NCBI GenBank assembly: GCA_020072565.1
Contig: JAIQGI010000007.1
Span: 1-64,000 of the forward strand
Source of the DNA: Terriglobia bacterium
GTDB taxonomy: Bacteria > Acidobacteriota > UBA6911
DNA: 64,000 bases
Reading direction: 5' to 3'
The translations under genes and the position numbers were made by a program. How positions within the stretch are numbered: the first letter of the stretch is position 1; each line of letters begins with the position of its first letter. Under the pieces are notes generated by a model. That model was not told where the DNA came from. It ran no database searches and was given only the letters and a program-made list of their open reading frames with translations. Positions 35,452 to 44,742 of this stretch are shown here, in pieces.

Positions 35452-36414
35452 TTGGAATCCTATCTGGTATACCTGATGTCCCGCTTCGCGCTCAGCGCGG
35501 TCCGGATCCTGCCCCGTTCAGCCGCGATCTCTCTTTTGGATGCACTCGCTTCTTTGACCTATGGCCTCGATGCCGTGCACCGGCGCGTAGCACGTGTTAA
35601 CTTGACGATTGCATTCCCCGAGTTGTCTGCGCGCGAGCATGACAGGATAGCCCGCCGAAGCTTCCAGCACACGGCGCGGAATCTTCTCGAAGTCAGCCGC
35701 ATGCCTGGGCTTACCCACGAGAAAATCTTCAACCTCGTCCAGTATGATCCTCACTTCGGCCTGAACAATTTTGAGAAGGCGCGTGCCCTGGGAAAAGGAA
35801 TACTCTACCTGACAGGGCACTTCAGCGCATGGGAATTGCTTCCCACCGCCCACGCCCTGCACGGGTACCCTCTGAGCTTCGTGACCCGGCCGCTCGACAA
35901 CCTACCCCTGGAGGCATACCTATTCAAGATCAGGCAGTTGGCCGGCAATCACGTGATTTACAAGAGGAACTCAGCACGACAGATTCTGGAAAAGCTTAAA
36001 GCGGGAGGGGCCGTGGGCATCCTGATGGATCAGAATACAAGCCTGAATGAGGGGGTTCTGGCGGACATTTTCGGTCTTCCTGCCGCCACCTCGACCAGTA
36101 TCGCACTGCTGGCGCTGCGGACGGAGGCCGCAGTCTTGCCGGGCTATCTCTCCCCGAAGCCTTCCGGAGGCTATATCATCAAGTTTCTTCCGCCCGTCGA
36201 GCTGATTCGTACCGGAGATACCAACCGCGACATATTAGCCAATACCCGGGTGTTCAACCGGATCATCGAAGGCATTATCCGCGAACAGCCCGAAACCTGG
36301 CTCTGGGGACATAGGCGCTGGAGAAACCAGCTGGAGGGAACCCCCGATTTGTACAGCCTATCACCTGCCGATCTGCGCGCATTTTTGAGCAGAAATGCCA
36401 AAAGAACCCAATAA
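35452..36414 (+). CDS. LpxL/HtrB-like lysophospholipid (lipid A) acyltransferase
   Basis: A 320-residue membrane-associated acyltransferase of the LpxL/LpxM family, which add a secondary acyl chain to lipid A precursors. The catalytic H(x4)E is HFSAWE near residues 122-127; further signatures are MDQNTSLNEGV, LALRTEAAVLPGYL and PETWLWGHRRWRN. One N-terminal hydrophobic helix anchors it. Start is taken as TTG at 35452; ATG at 35476 is the alternative. Substrate chain and target are unknown. It is divergent from the unknown cluster and a weak TATAGC lies at 35425-35430. Confidence 0.88.
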   Translation: MESYLVYLMSRFALSAVRILPRSAAISLLDALASLTYGLDAVHRRVARVNLTIAFPELSAREHDRIARRSFQHTARNLLEVSRMPGLTHEKIFNLVQYDPHFGLNNFEKARALGKGILYLTGHFSAWELLPTAHALHGYPLSFVTRPLDNLPLEAYLFKIRQLAGNHVIYKRNSARQILEKLKAGGAVGILMDQNTSLNEGVLADIFGLPAATSTSIALLALRTEAAVLPGYLSPKPSGGYIIKFLPPVELIRTGDTNRDILANTRVFNRIIEGIIREQPETWLWGHRRWRNQLEGTPDLYSLSPADLRAFLSRNAKRTQ

Positions 36415-36466
36415 ATGATTTTGGATTTGGCAAGCTCTGGTTTCCCTGATTCGAAAAATCAAATAT

Positions 36467-37981
36467 CTAGCGTCCAGAATCTTTGATGAGCCCAATGAAG
36501 GCATCCTTATAGCGCACGCAGTCGAGCACGGAGTGCACGTTCTTCAGCTCCTCACGCAGAATCTGTCGGTACTTGTCCGGCTCGAGCTGGATTGCCTTGG
36601 CTAAATTGGCGATGGCCGGGTCCGGCGAGTTGGCTTTCGCGTAGAGTATGCCTAAGCGAAAATAGGTTGCCGCCTGCGCCTTGCCGAGGGTAATGACCTT
36701 TTCGTTTGCGTCAATCGCTTCCTTGTCGAGTTCGAGTTTCTCGCAGACGACGGCGAGGTTGGACCATGCCGCCGCATAATCGGGATCGAGGTCTATCGCA
36801 GCCTGCAGTTCCGCGCGCGCTTCCTTGTAGTGCTTGCTTTCTGCGTAGAGTGTTCCCAGGTTGTAGTGTACGTCCTTCTGCTTGGGATCGAGTTTGAGCG
36901 AGCGGTTGTAAGCGAGAACGCTGTCTTCATATTTCTGCAGCTCCGAGTATAGATCCCCCAGCAAATAGAAAGCCTCAGGGCTGCGAGGGTCCAGACGGAC
37001 CGATTTTTCCAATACGGCGACGGCCTCAGGCACCCGTTTCAGCTTCGCCAGCGTGAAGGCGAGCTTGGAAAGCAGCACCGCCCGGTCCGGCACCTTGGCG
37101 ACCGCCGCCTGATACGCTTCCGCCGCCTTGGCGAGCTGGTCCTCGGAAGAGAGAGCATCTCCCAGCCGCTCCAACAGCTCGCCATTCCCTGGTGAGAGCC
37201 TGTCAGCTGCCTGCAGTTCCTCTGCAGCCTCCGCGTACTTGTTTTGGCGCAACAAGGCCAGGGCGAGGTTGTAGTGGGAATTGAAATCTGCAGGGTTCAG
37301 CGCCAATGAGGAACGGTAACTCCGGGCAGCGTCGTCCAGCCGGTTTTGCTTCTGGTACAGGATCCCGAGATTCAGGCGCGCATCCGCGTCTTTAGGATCG
37401 ACCTCAACGATGGCCTCCAGGGCCGGAATGGCGGTGGTATCATCGGTCCCGTGTATCTGGAGATATGCCAGGGCCTTAAGCATGCGCAGGTCTTTGGGCT
37501 GCTTTTGCACTCCTGCCTTTAAAACCGCAATGGCATCGTCGTTTTGCCCGGCTTCGCGATAAACCATGGCCAGAAGCTGGTAGATATTCTCGCCGTTTGC
37601 TTCAAAGTCTGGAGTGATTTTGCGGATCACTTCAAATTCCGCGGCGGCTTCCTTTGGCTTTTTTTGGGTTATATAAATAAGGCCGAGATCGAAACGAGCC
37701 TCGACGAGGTCCGGCTTTATCGAAATTGCTTTGCGGAAAAGGTCGGCCTGCTCGTCGCTGTTTTCCTTGGGAGTTCCGATCATGGCCTCGGCTTTTTTAA
37801 ACCAGCCCATCGCCTCCTGGTAAGCCTTTATGTCCTTTGTGGTAGGCACCTGCTGGTTCTGGCCGAGGGCTGCGGCCGAAACGAGGCCAGACAAAAGTAG
37901 CGCCGTGACCAGGCGCCGGGCGAGTGAAGCCGCCGGATACGGCACAGCTTTTTCCATAGCAAACCAGCAGGCAGCGGTCAT
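36467..37981 (-). CDS. Secreted or membrane-anchored tetratricopeptide-repeat protein
   Basis: A 504-residue protein with an N-terminal signal (ARRLVTALLLSGLVSAAALGQ) followed by a superhelix of about a dozen TPR units, recognisable by repeated A..NLG.LY...G/K..EA...F/Y.. patterns and D/NP turns (PKDADARLNLGILYQKQN, PKQKDVHYNLGTLYAESK and others). It is expected to be a protein-protein scaffold in the periplasm. The first ATG overlaps the stop of the pfkB-type gene (ATGA) and has GAGGA close upstream; a second ATG lies eight codons in. Confidence 0.88.
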   Translation of the reverse strand: MTAACWFAMEKAVPYPAASLARRLVTALLLSGLVSAAALGQNQQVPTTKDIKAYQEAMGWFKKAEAMIGTPKENSDEQADLFRKAISIKPDLVEARFDLGLIYITQKKPKEAAAEFEVIRKITPDFEANGENIYQLLAMVYREAGQNDDAIAVLKAGVQKQPKDLRMLKALAYLQIHGTDDTTAIPALEAIVEVDPKDADARLNLGILYQKQNRLDDAARSYRSSLALNPADFNSHYNLALALLRQNKYAEAAEELQAADRLSPGNGELLERLGDALSSEDQLAKAAEAYQAAVAKVPDRAVLLSKLAFTLAKLKRVPEAVAVLEKSVRLDPRSPEAFYLLGDLYSELQKYEDSVLAYNRSLKLDPKQKDVHYNLGTLYAESKHYKEARAELQAAIDLDPDYAAAWSNLAVVCEKLELDKEAIDANEKVITLGKAQAATYFRLGILYAKANSPDPAIANLAKAIQLEPDKYRQILREELKNVHSVLDCVRYKDAFIGLIKDSGR

Positions 37982-38886
37982 ATGTCCTCAAAATGAGTGA
38001 GCTCGCGGAATTCGCGGAAGCGGGCTTCGATCTCCGCATAAGTAAGAGCCGCCAGCCGACGCGGGCCGAATTCGCTGACATTAAAGGATGCCATAACGGA
38101 TCCGAAAACGACAGCCTGCCGCAGCGCTGCCTGATCGCGCGACCGCGTCGCAGCCAGGTAACCGAAGAATCCTCCGGCGAAGGAATCCCCGGCGCCCGTC
38201 GGGTCGATCACCTCTTCGAGCGGAAATGCCGGTGCTCCGAACGCTGACTTGCTGTCGATCATCAAGGCGCCAAATTCTCCGCGCTTGATGACCAGCGTCT
38301 TAGGTCCCCACCCGAGGATGATCCTGGCGGCCCGCACCAGGTTGGCCTCTCGAGCCAGTTGCCGGGTTTCGGCATCGTTGATGAGCAGTATGTCGACCTG
38401 AGCCAGGATCTTGCGCAAGGAATCGGGTTTGTTCTCGATCCAGTAATTCATGGTGTCGCAGGCGATCAGCCTGGGCTGCTCCATCTGCCCGAGCACGTTG
38501 CGCTGGAGGTCCGGATCAATGTTACCGAGAAAGAGGAACTCGAGCTTTCGCTGTTCTCCGAGAAGATTGGGCGAGAAGTCTGCGAAGACATTGAGCTGGG
38601 TGTCCAACGTCTTGGCCGTGTTAAGATCGAAGCCGTACTCCCCCTTCCAGCGAAATGTCTTGCCTGGCTTTCTCTCGAGCCCCGAGGTGTCGATCCCCAG
38701 TTTCTGCAGGGAGGAAATGTGATGCGGGGGAAAATCTTCGCCTACGACCGCTACAACACTTACATCCGCAAAATAGCTTGCGGCGATGCTGAAATAAGTG
38801 GCAGAACCTCCCAGGACCTCCTGCTCCTGTCCAAAGGGCGTCCGCACAGAATCGAGCGCTACCGAACCCACTGCGAGAATACCCAT
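37978..38886 (-). CDS. PfkB family carbohydrate/nucleoside kinase
   Basis: A 302-residue ribokinase-fold kinase. The N-terminal GGSATYFSIAASYF segment binds the sugar and the C-terminal DPTGAGDSFAGGFFGYL near 240-256 holds the catalytic Asp and anion hole. Several PfkB subfamilies (ribokinase, adenosine kinase, fructokinase) share these motifs, so the substrate is open. Position just after mtnP raises the possibility of a nucleoside or ribose-derived substrate, but a terminator separates them. It overlaps the TPR gene by 4 nt. Confidence 0.9.
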   Translation of the reverse strand: MGILAVGSVALDSVRTPFGQEQEVLGGSATYFSIAASYFADVSVVAVVGEDFPPHHISSLQKLGIDTSGLERKPGKTFRWKGEYGFDLNTAKTLDTQLNVFADFSPNLLGEQRKLEFLFLGNIDPDLQRNVLGQMEQPRLIACDTMNYWIENKPDSLRKILAQVDILLINDAETRQLAREANLVRAARIILGWGPKTLVIKRGEFGALMIDSKSAFGAPAFPLEEVIDPTGAGDSFAGGFFGYLAATRSRDQAALRQAVVFGSVMASFNVSEFGPRRLAALTYAEIEARFREFRELTHFEDI

Positions 38887-38915
38887 TCAATGCCTCCGAA
38901 AGAGCTCCGATAATT

Positions 38916-38964
38916 AAAAACGAAGTGATGAGTGCTGGATCCGATCTCTGGAACTCATCACTTC
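38916..38964 (-). terminator. Rho-independent terminator of mtnP, overlapping its stop codon
   Basis: On the minus strand GAAGTGATGAGT (38964-38953) pairs perfectly with ACTCATCACTTC (38933-38922) around a 19-nt loop, followed by GTTTTTAATT. The mtnP TGA at 38960-38958 is inside the first arm. The T-tract is only on this strand, so the terminator is directional. Confidence 0.85.
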
Positions 38965-39821
38965 ATATATTTCCCGACGATGGGCTCCAGCTTCTTCCTC
39001 GTTTCTACGGGGATCAGCGACTTGTCGGTAATGATTGCGTTCTTCAGCGCCTCTCCGCAACCGCAGTTGCGAACATCAGTCAGGTCTCGAACCGTCTGCA
39101 CAATGATGGCTTGAGCGTTGCGGCTGTTCTGAACGAGGTTGGCTACAATCATATCGACGGTGACCGACTCGTGCGACTCGTGCCAGCAATCGTAGTCGGT
39201 GATGAGCGCCAGGGTGACGTAGCAGATCTCAGCCTCCCGGGCCAGCTTTGCCTCCTGGAGATTGGTCATGCCGATGACATCGCACCCCCAACTGCGGTAA
39301 AGATGCGATTCCGCTCTGGTCGAAAATGCCGGACCTTCCATGCAGACGTACGTTCCACCCTTGACGGCGCGGATTCCTGCCTTGCCTGCCGCACGATGCA
39401 CCTGTTCGAACAAGTCGGGACAGATGGGATTGGCAAAGGTCACATGGGCCGCGATCCCGTTGCCGAAAAACGTGGAAATCCTCCCGCGCGTGCGGTCGAT
39501 GAACTGGTCGGGCAGCAGGATGTCGAGCGGTGCCAGGTTTTCCTTGAGAGATCCGACTGCGCTGGCAGAGAGAATGCGCTCGATGCCGAGTAGTTTCATC
39601 GCGTAAAGGTTGGCTCGGAAATTGAGCTCCGACGGGAGCAACCGATGCCCTCGGCCGTGGCGGGCGAGAAAAGCCACTTTCCTGCCTGCGAGCCGGCCGA
39701 CGATGAAATTGTCCGAAGGAGGGCCGAACGGTGTCGGGACCCCGACTTCCCTGCGGTCCGTCAGCTCGACCATATCGTACAGGCCGCTTCCTCCGATAAT
39801 ACCAATCTTGACTTGTTCCAT
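38958..39821 (-). CDS. mtnP: S-methyl-5'-thioadenosine phosphorylase
   Basis: A 287-residue trimeric-type purine nucleoside phosphorylase that splits methylthioadenosine into adenine and methylthioribose-1-phosphate. Family features: IGIIGGSGLYDM at the N-terminus, VAFLARHGRGHRLLPSELNFRANLYAMK (phosphate and substrate contacts), CMEGPAFSTRAES near 193-205 and GMTNLQEAKLAREAEI. YDCWHESHESV near 236-246 is also typical. It starts 6 nt after mce and ends in a strong terminator. Confidence 0.96.
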   Translation of the reverse strand: MEQVKIGIIGGSGLYDMVELTDRREVGVPTPFGPPSDNFIVGRLAGRKVAFLARHGRGHRLLPSELNFRANLYAMKLLGIERILSASAVGSLKENLAPLDILLPDQFIDRTRGRISTFFGNGIAAHVTFANPICPDLFEQVHRAAGKAGIRAVKGGTYVCMEGPAFSTRAESHLYRSWGCDVIGMTNLQEAKLAREAEICYVTLALITDYDCWHESHESVTVDMIVANLVQNSRNAQAIIVQTVRDLTDVRNCGCGEALKNAIITDKSLIPVETRKKLEPIVGKYMK

Positions 39822-39827
39822 AGCACC

Positions 39828-40259
39828 CTATTCTGAAGGTGAGTGTACAGTGGTCGACATGCCGGGTTGAGACAGTTCGATCAGTACGCCCGTGGCACTC
39901 GACGGATGAATGAAAGCGATCAAACGCCCCCCGGCACCGAACCTGGGATTCGAGTCGATAAGGCGCACACCTGAAGCCTTGAGTTTCCGCAACTCCTCGG
40001 CCAGGTTTTCCACCTGGAAGCAGATGTGGTGCAGGCCCTCTCCCCTTCTGGCGATGAAAACCGCTACGGGCGAATCCGGCGCCGTGGCTTCGAGCAACTC
40101 GATACGGCATTCCCCAATCGGAAGCAGGGCCACCCGGGTTTTCTGGTCCGGAATTTCCTCGATGCTCCAGTCGCCAAATCCAAGCTCCTCAGTGTAGACT
40201 TGCAGCGCAGACTCCAGGGAGCGCACCGCGATCGCGACATGATCGACTTTTTGAAACAA
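39828..40259 (-). CDS. mce: Methylmalonyl-CoA epimerase
   Basis: A 143-residue vicinal-oxygen-chelate protein that interconverts (R)- and (S)-methylmalonyl-CoA. Metal ligands are visible in VDHVAIAV (His7), GLHHICFQV (His near 96) and VLIELSQP (Glu near 131), and ATAPDSPVAVFIARRGEGLHH is characteristic. It stands between meaB and mtnP; with meaB and the acyl-CoA dehydrogenase it points to propionyl-CoA or branched-chain amino-acid breakdown. The mutase subunits themselves are not in the window. Confidence 0.94.
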   Translation of the reverse strand: MFQKVDHVAIAVRSLESALQVYTEELGFGDWSIEEIPDQKTRVALLPIGECRIELLEATAPDSPVAVFIARRGEGLHHICFQVENLAEELRKLKASGVRLIDSNPRFGAGGRLIAFIHPSSATGVLIELSQPGMSTTVHSPSE

Positions 40260-40333
40260 TCATCACTCCCGAACACTGAAAATCAAAAATACCTCAATGA
40301 CCGCGGTGCAATTTGCACGAGTCCCCGGTGTTC

Positions 40334-41302
40334 TCAGAGGTCTTTGCGGCCTGACATTGAACCGGGCAATTGCGCCAGCAGTTGCTCCGCAGCAGAATAG
40401 GGATCGATCTTGCGCTCGTCCAGCAGGCGCGCGAGTTGATCGAGCCTTTCGGCGGTACGGCGATCACGCAGCAGGCTGCGCTGAATCTCGGATCGCACTA
40501 TATCCATGAGGCGCTCTTTCTGGAGCTGGAGCGCTCTCTCGTGCTGCAAGTGCGAGCCCTTCTGACGTTGGTCCCATGACTCGATTGCCCGGATGCACTC
40601 CTCAATCCCCATCCCTTCCGATGCCACCGTTTTCACCACCGCGGGTTTCCAGCCATCCGGCCTGTTCGAGATGGCAAGCAATGCATTCAGTTCCGTTTCG
40701 GTACGCTCGACGCCGGCGTGATCCGACTTATTGATGATGAAAATGTCGCCGATCTCCATAATGCCCGCCTTCATGGTCTGGACGTCGTCTCCCATGCCCG
40801 GCACAAGCAGGACCAGCGTCATCTGAGCCGTACGGGCGACTTCGACCTCATCCTGGCCGACGCCGACGGTCTCAATCATCACGACCTCAAAACCGGCCGC
40901 GTCCAGGATCAGCAGCGCGTCCGCCGTTGCGCGTGACAAGCCGCCCAGGCTTCCGCGTGTTGCCATGCTGCGGATGAAGGTTCCCGTGTCGAGGGACCGC
41001 GATTGCATGCGGATTCGGTCGCCCAGAATCGCCCCTCCGGTGAACGGGCTGGTTGGGTCCACGGCGATGATGCCGACCTTCTTTTCCTGGTGACGGTAAA
41101 AGCCTGCGAGCCTGTCGACAAGCGTGCTCTTGCCCACGCCCGGAGCTCCGGTAACGCCGATCGAGAGACACCGGCCCGTGTGCGGGAAAAGGGCGCGCAG
41201 ATACGGCACAGCTTCCGCCGCACCATTCTCCACGAGCGTAATCAGACGGGCAATGGAGCGAAAATCGCCGGCAAGGACGTTCTCAACCATTTTCATGTTC
41301 AC
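40334..41302 (-). CDS. meaB: Methylmalonyl-CoA mutase-associated GTPase MeaB
   Basis: A 322-residue G3E-family GTPase that protects and loads B12-dependent methylmalonyl-CoA mutase. Walker A is GVTGAPGVGKST near 49-60, followed by VDPTSPFTGGAILGDRIRM and the family segment RSMATRGSLGGLSRAT, then ETVGVGQDEVEVAR and NKSDHAG. The start may be GTG at 41302, or ATG at 41296 or 41290; no clear ribosome binding site separates them. It is upstream of mce on the same strand. Confidence 0.95.
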   Translation of the reverse strand: MNMKMVENVLAGDFRSIARLITLVENGAAEAVPYLRALFPHTGRCLSIGVTGAPGVGKSTLVDRLAGFYRHQEKKVGIIAVDPTSPFTGGAILGDRIRMQSRSLDTGTFIRSMATRGSLGGLSRATADALLILDAAGFEVVMIETVGVGQDEVEVARTAQMTLVLLVPGMGDDVQTMKAGIMEIGDIFIINKSDHAGVERTETELNALLAISNRPDGWKPAVVKTVASEGMGIEECIRAIESWDQRQKGSHLQHERALQLQKERLMDIVRSEIQRSLLRDRRTAERLDQLARLLDERKIDPYSAAEQLLAQLPGSMSGRKDL

Positions 41303-41347
41303 AGGGGAAACTCAAAGCTGGAATTGTAGCATGGCAAAGGCAGCCGC

Positions 41348-42487
41348 TTATTCGAGTATTTGGCGGGAAATTACCAGTCGCTGAATCTCGCTCGTGCCCT
41401 CGCCGATGGTACAGAGCTTCACGTCGCGATAGTACTTTTCGACTGGAAAATCCTTGATGAATCCATATCCTCCGTGGATTTGTACCGCCTCGTTGGCTAC
41501 CCGCACCGCGACCTCAGAGGAATAAAGCTTGGCCATCGACGATTCCTTGGTGGTGCGCCTGCCACGCTGTTTGAGTTCGGCCGCGTACAACGTCAATTGC
41601 CGTGCGGCCTCGATCTCCGTCGCCATGTCGGCAAGCTTGAATTGGATGGCCTCGAAATCGGCAATGGGCTTGCCGAATTGCTTCCTCTGCTTTGCGTACT
41701 TCAGAGCATGCTCGTAAGCCCCCTGAGCCATTCCCAGCCCCAGGGCCGCGATGGAAATACGGCCACCATCCAGGACTTTCAGGGCATCGGGGAATCCGCT
41801 TCCTTCCCTTCCCAAGAGGTTCTTCGCCGGCACCCGGCAGTCCTCGAGGATGAGGCCCGACGTGTCGCTGGCGCGCATGCCGAGCTTGTTTTCTTTCCTG
41901 CCGATCGAAAATCCGGGCGTACCGCGCTCGATGATAAAGGCGGAGAGACCGTGATGGCCTGCCCCTGAAGCCGTCATTGCCATCAGGACGTGAGTCTCGG
42001 CCAAGGACGCGTTGGTAATAAAATTCTTCGTACCATTCAAGACATAGAAGTCGCCATCCCGGACCGCGGCTGTACGCGCACTGCCGGCGTCGCTGCCGGA
42101 CCCCGGCTCGGTCAGAGCCCACGCCCCGATCTTTTTGCCCGTGCACAGGTCGGGAAGGTAGCGTTTTTTCTGCTCCTCGGTGCCGCATAGGTAGATGTGG
42201 TTGACGCACAGCGAGTTATGTGCCGCCAGGAACAGCCCGATCGAACCGTCCACGCGCGAGATTTCCTCGATCAGCACAACGTACTCGGGATAGGAAAGCC
42301 CGCTGCCGCCGAATTCGGTTGGAAAAACCGCGCCCAGCGTGCCGAGTTCCGCCAGCTTGGGCACCAGCTCAGTCGGGAAGCGCTGCGCTTCATCCCATTC
42401 CATGACATGCGGGGCGATCTCGCTTTCTGCAAAGTCGCGGATCGATTGGCGCAGGATCTCAGTTTCTTCCTTCAAGTCCGTAGTCAT
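41348..42487 (-). CDS. Acyl-CoA dehydrogenase
   Basis: A 379-residue flavoenzyme that introduces the alpha-beta double bond in acyl-CoA and passes electrons to ETF. Typical segments are [41 protein letters not shown] (FAD and substrate loop), [20 protein letters not shown] and the C-terminal catalytic Glu in [21 protein letters not shown]. The glutamate position suggests a short- or branched-chain enzyme. ATG at 42487 is preferred because GAGGTG lies 7 nt before it; a GTG at 42496 overlaps the upstream stop. Confidence 0.95.
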   Translation of the reverse strand: MTTDLKEETEILRQSIRDFAESEIAPHVMEWDEAQRFPTELVPKLAELGTLGAVFPTEFGGSGLSYPEYVVLIEEISRVDGSIGLFLAAHNSLCVNHIYLCGTEEQKKRYLPDLCTGKKIGAWALTEPGSGSDAGSARTAAVRDGDFYVLNGTKNFITNASLAETHVLMAMTASGAGHHGLSAFIIERGTPGFSIGRKENKLGMRASDTSGLILEDCRVPAKNLLGREGSGFPDALKVLDGGRISIAALGLGMAQGAYEHALKYAKQRKQFGKPIADFEAIQFKLADMATEIEAARQLTLYAAELKQRGRRTTKESSMAKLYSSEVAVRVANEAVQIHGGYGFIKDFPVEKYYRDVKLCTIGEGTSEIQRLVISRQILE

Positions 42488-42492
42488 GGCCT

Positions 42493-43536
42493 TCACCTCG
42501 CCAGAACATCTTTGAAAACACCGGCCGCCTGATACATCTGATCCCGGTTTACATCCAGATGCGTGAGCAGCCGCAAGGCAGTCTCATCGACCGTTCCCAC
42601 CAGAACTCCTTTGCGCTTGAGCAGGTCCGAGACACCGCTGCTGTCAAGCCCGGTGCGTGTAATGCCGACCACCACTATGTTGGTGCGCACCTGCTCGGGA
42701 TGAACATCGAGGTTCGGGATTTCGCAGAGAAGTTCCGCCAGCAGTTTTGCGTTAGCGTGATCTTCGGGAAGCCGGGCCGGCATTTTTTCCAGGGCAATCA
42801 ATCCGGCCGCTGCCAGCACCCCCACCTGCCGCATGCCGCCACCCAACATCTTGCGAATGCGCCGTGCCTTCTCGATGAAGTCCCACGAACCGACGAGCAT
42901 GGAACCGACCGGGGCGGCGAGTCCCTTGGACAGGCAGAACATGACCGAGTCGCACGAGCGGGTGATGGTAGCCACATCCGTCTTGAGCGCGGCGGCGGCG
43001 TTAAATACGCGCGCGCCGTCCAGGTGCACCGGCAGCCCCATTTCATGGGACTTCCGGCAAATATCGTCGATCTGCTCTGTATCGTAGACGGTTCCACCGG
43101 CCATGTTGTGCGTGTTTTCAAGGGTGATGAGTCCTGTGGGCGCGCGGTAGTAGATTTTCGGCGCGATCGCGCCCCGGATCAGATCCCAGCTGAGAATTCC
43201 GCAAGGGGCCGACACCGGGCGCGCCAGCACGCCGCTGACGGCTGCCATGGCCGCCAGCTCGTAATTAAAAATGTGACCCTGCTTTTCCGTGATCACTTCC
43301 TGCCCCGGGCTTGTATGCAGCCGGACCGCGATTTGATTCCCCATGGTTCCGCTGGGAACGAACAAGGCTGCTTCCTTGCCCAGGATCGCCGCGGCGTGCT
43401 CCTGCAAGCGATTGACGGTGGGATCTTCCAGATAGACGTCGTCCCCCACTTCGGCGGCGGCCATCGCGGCGCGCATTTCCGGCGTCGGCCTGGTTACAGT
43501 GTCACTCCGCATATCGATGATCGAGTCTGGCATCAT
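42493..43536 (-). CDS. ltaE: Low-specificity L-threonine aldolase (PLP)
   Basis: A 347-residue fold-type I PLP enzyme that splits threonine or allo-threonine to glycine and acetaldehyde. It begins [35 protein letters not shown], which is diagnostic, and the PLP lysine is in [17 protein letters not shown] near 200. ENTHNMAGG and [11 protein letters not shown] are also conserved. It sits between hemW and the acyl-CoA dehydrogenase in a minus-strand run. Confidence 0.94.
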   Translation of the reverse strand: MMPDSIIDMRSDTVTRPTPEMRAAMAAAEVGDDVYLEDPTVNRLQEHAAAILGKEAALFVPSGTMGNQIAVRLHTSPGQEVITEKQGHIFNYELAAMAAVSGVLARPVSAPCGILSWDLIRGAIAPKIYYRAPTGLITLENTHNMAGGTVYDTEQIDDICRKSHEMGLPVHLDGARVFNAAAALKTDVATITRSCDSVMFCLSKGLAAPVGSMLVGSWDFIEKARRIRKMLGGGMRQVGVLAAAGLIALEKMPARLPEDHANAKLLAELLCEIPNLDVHPEQVRTNIVVVGITRTGLDSSGVSDLLKRKGVLVGTVDETALRLLTHLDVNRDQMYQAAGVFKDVLAR

Positions 43537-43548
43537 TTTCCCCCGCAG

Positions 43549-44706
43549 CTAGCCTTCATGCGGACTCCGTTCCCCCACAAACTTCTGGAAGACTTCGTTG
43601 GACAAGAGCATGCCGCGGCGTGTCAGCCGCACAACCGTGTCGTGCCACTCCAGCAATCCTGCACCCGCCATATCCCTCAAAGTGGCTTCGCACATTGCCA
43701 GCTGTTCCGTCCTGAAGTTGCGGCGCACTCGAGCCCAATCCAATCCACGTCTCAGACGCAAGCCCAGAAAGATCGTTTCCTCCAGATCTCGGGCCGGGTC
43801 TGCCGGCTCACGCCACTGCACGGGTGATTGTCCTCCCTCGACGGCGCTCAGATAGTCGCTCAGGTCGGCCACATTGGCATATCGTGCCACCCCGTCATGT
43901 GAGTGCGCCGCCACCCCAAAAGCCAGAACCGGTTCGCGGCGCCAGTATTTCAGATTGTGCCGGCATTCGCAACCCGGGAGGGCAAAATTGCTGATCTCGT
44001 ATTGAGGGTATCCCCGGCTCTCGAGGAAATCGATGGCCCACAGATACCGGTCGGCGACCGTGTCCTCGTCCGGCATCCAGGTGCGGCCCGCGGCCACGGA
44101 GTCATAGAGAGGCACCTTCGGATCCAGTTCCAGCATGTAAAGGGAGAGATGGGACGGCGCCAGCGCGACCGCACGCTCCAGGCTGGCCCGCCATTGGATC
44201 TCCGTTTGCCCAGGCAAGCCGATGATAAGATCGAGATTCAGATTATGAAATCCGCAGGCTTTCAGAAGCGCGCAGGACTTGCCGATCTGTCCGGCCTTGT
44301 GAATGCGACCGATGGCGGCGAGTTCCTGATCGGAGAAACTCTGGGCTCCTATGGAGATGCGATTTATGCCCAGCGAACGGTAGCAGCCCAGCTTTTCTGC
44401 GGTCAGCGTGCCGGGGTTCGCCTCCAGCGAGAATTCGCATTCCGGCGAGACATCGAAAATACTGCGGCAGGTCCCCAGGATGCCGGCAACGTATCCCGCA
44501 GGCAGAAGGCTTGGCGTGCCACCGCCGAAGTAGACGGTGTCGACCGCACAATTTGACGCACAGCTTTTGCCGAAAGCCTCCAACTCACGCACCACCGCGC
44601 GCCAGTACCTCTGGGCAAGCAGCTCATCCCATGGCCTGGAAACGAAGCAGCAATAGCTGCATTTTGACACGCAGAACGGGATATGGATGTAGATGCCGGT
44701 GCTCAT
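43549..44706 (-). CDS. hemW: Radical SAM protein HemW (CPO-III-like heme chaperone)
   Basis: A 385-residue radical SAM protein with the cluster motif CVSKCSYCCF at 12-21 and YFGGGTPSLLP following. HemW proteins resemble HemN but transfer heme and lack oxygen-independent coproporphyrinogen oxidase activity; the short N-terminus (YIHIPFC starts at residue 6) and the CxxxCxYCxF pattern favour HemW over HemN. The C-terminal winged-helix-like HemW domain is present (LFLGLRLRRGLDW). Confidence 0.93.
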   Translation of the reverse strand: MSTGIYIHIPFCVSKCSYCCFVSRPWDELLAQRYWRAVVRELEAFGKSCASNCAVDTVYFGGGTPSLLPAGYVAGILGTCRSIFDVSPECEFSLEANPGTLTAEKLGCYRSLGINRISIGAQSFSDQELAAIGRIHKAGQIGKSCALLKACGFHNLNLDLIIGLPGQTEIQWRASLERAVALAPSHLSLYMLELDPKVPLYDSVAAGRTWMPDEDTVADRYLWAIDFLESRGYPQYEISNFALPGCECRHNLKYWRREPVLAFGVAAHSHDGVARYANVADLSDYLSAVEGGQSPVQWREPADPARDLEETIFLGLRLRRGLDWARVRRNFRTEQLAMCEATLRDMAGAGLLEWHDTVVRLTRRGMLLSNEVFQKFVGERSPHEG

Positions 44707-44742
44707 AGGAAACGCGTTGCCGCAGCGCCTGTCCTGCTCACT

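Noticed and set aside
42559-43827. 422-codon plus-strand frame across ltaE and hemW
   Set aside because: Antisense to two clear genes; crosses their boundary, which a real gene would not explain.
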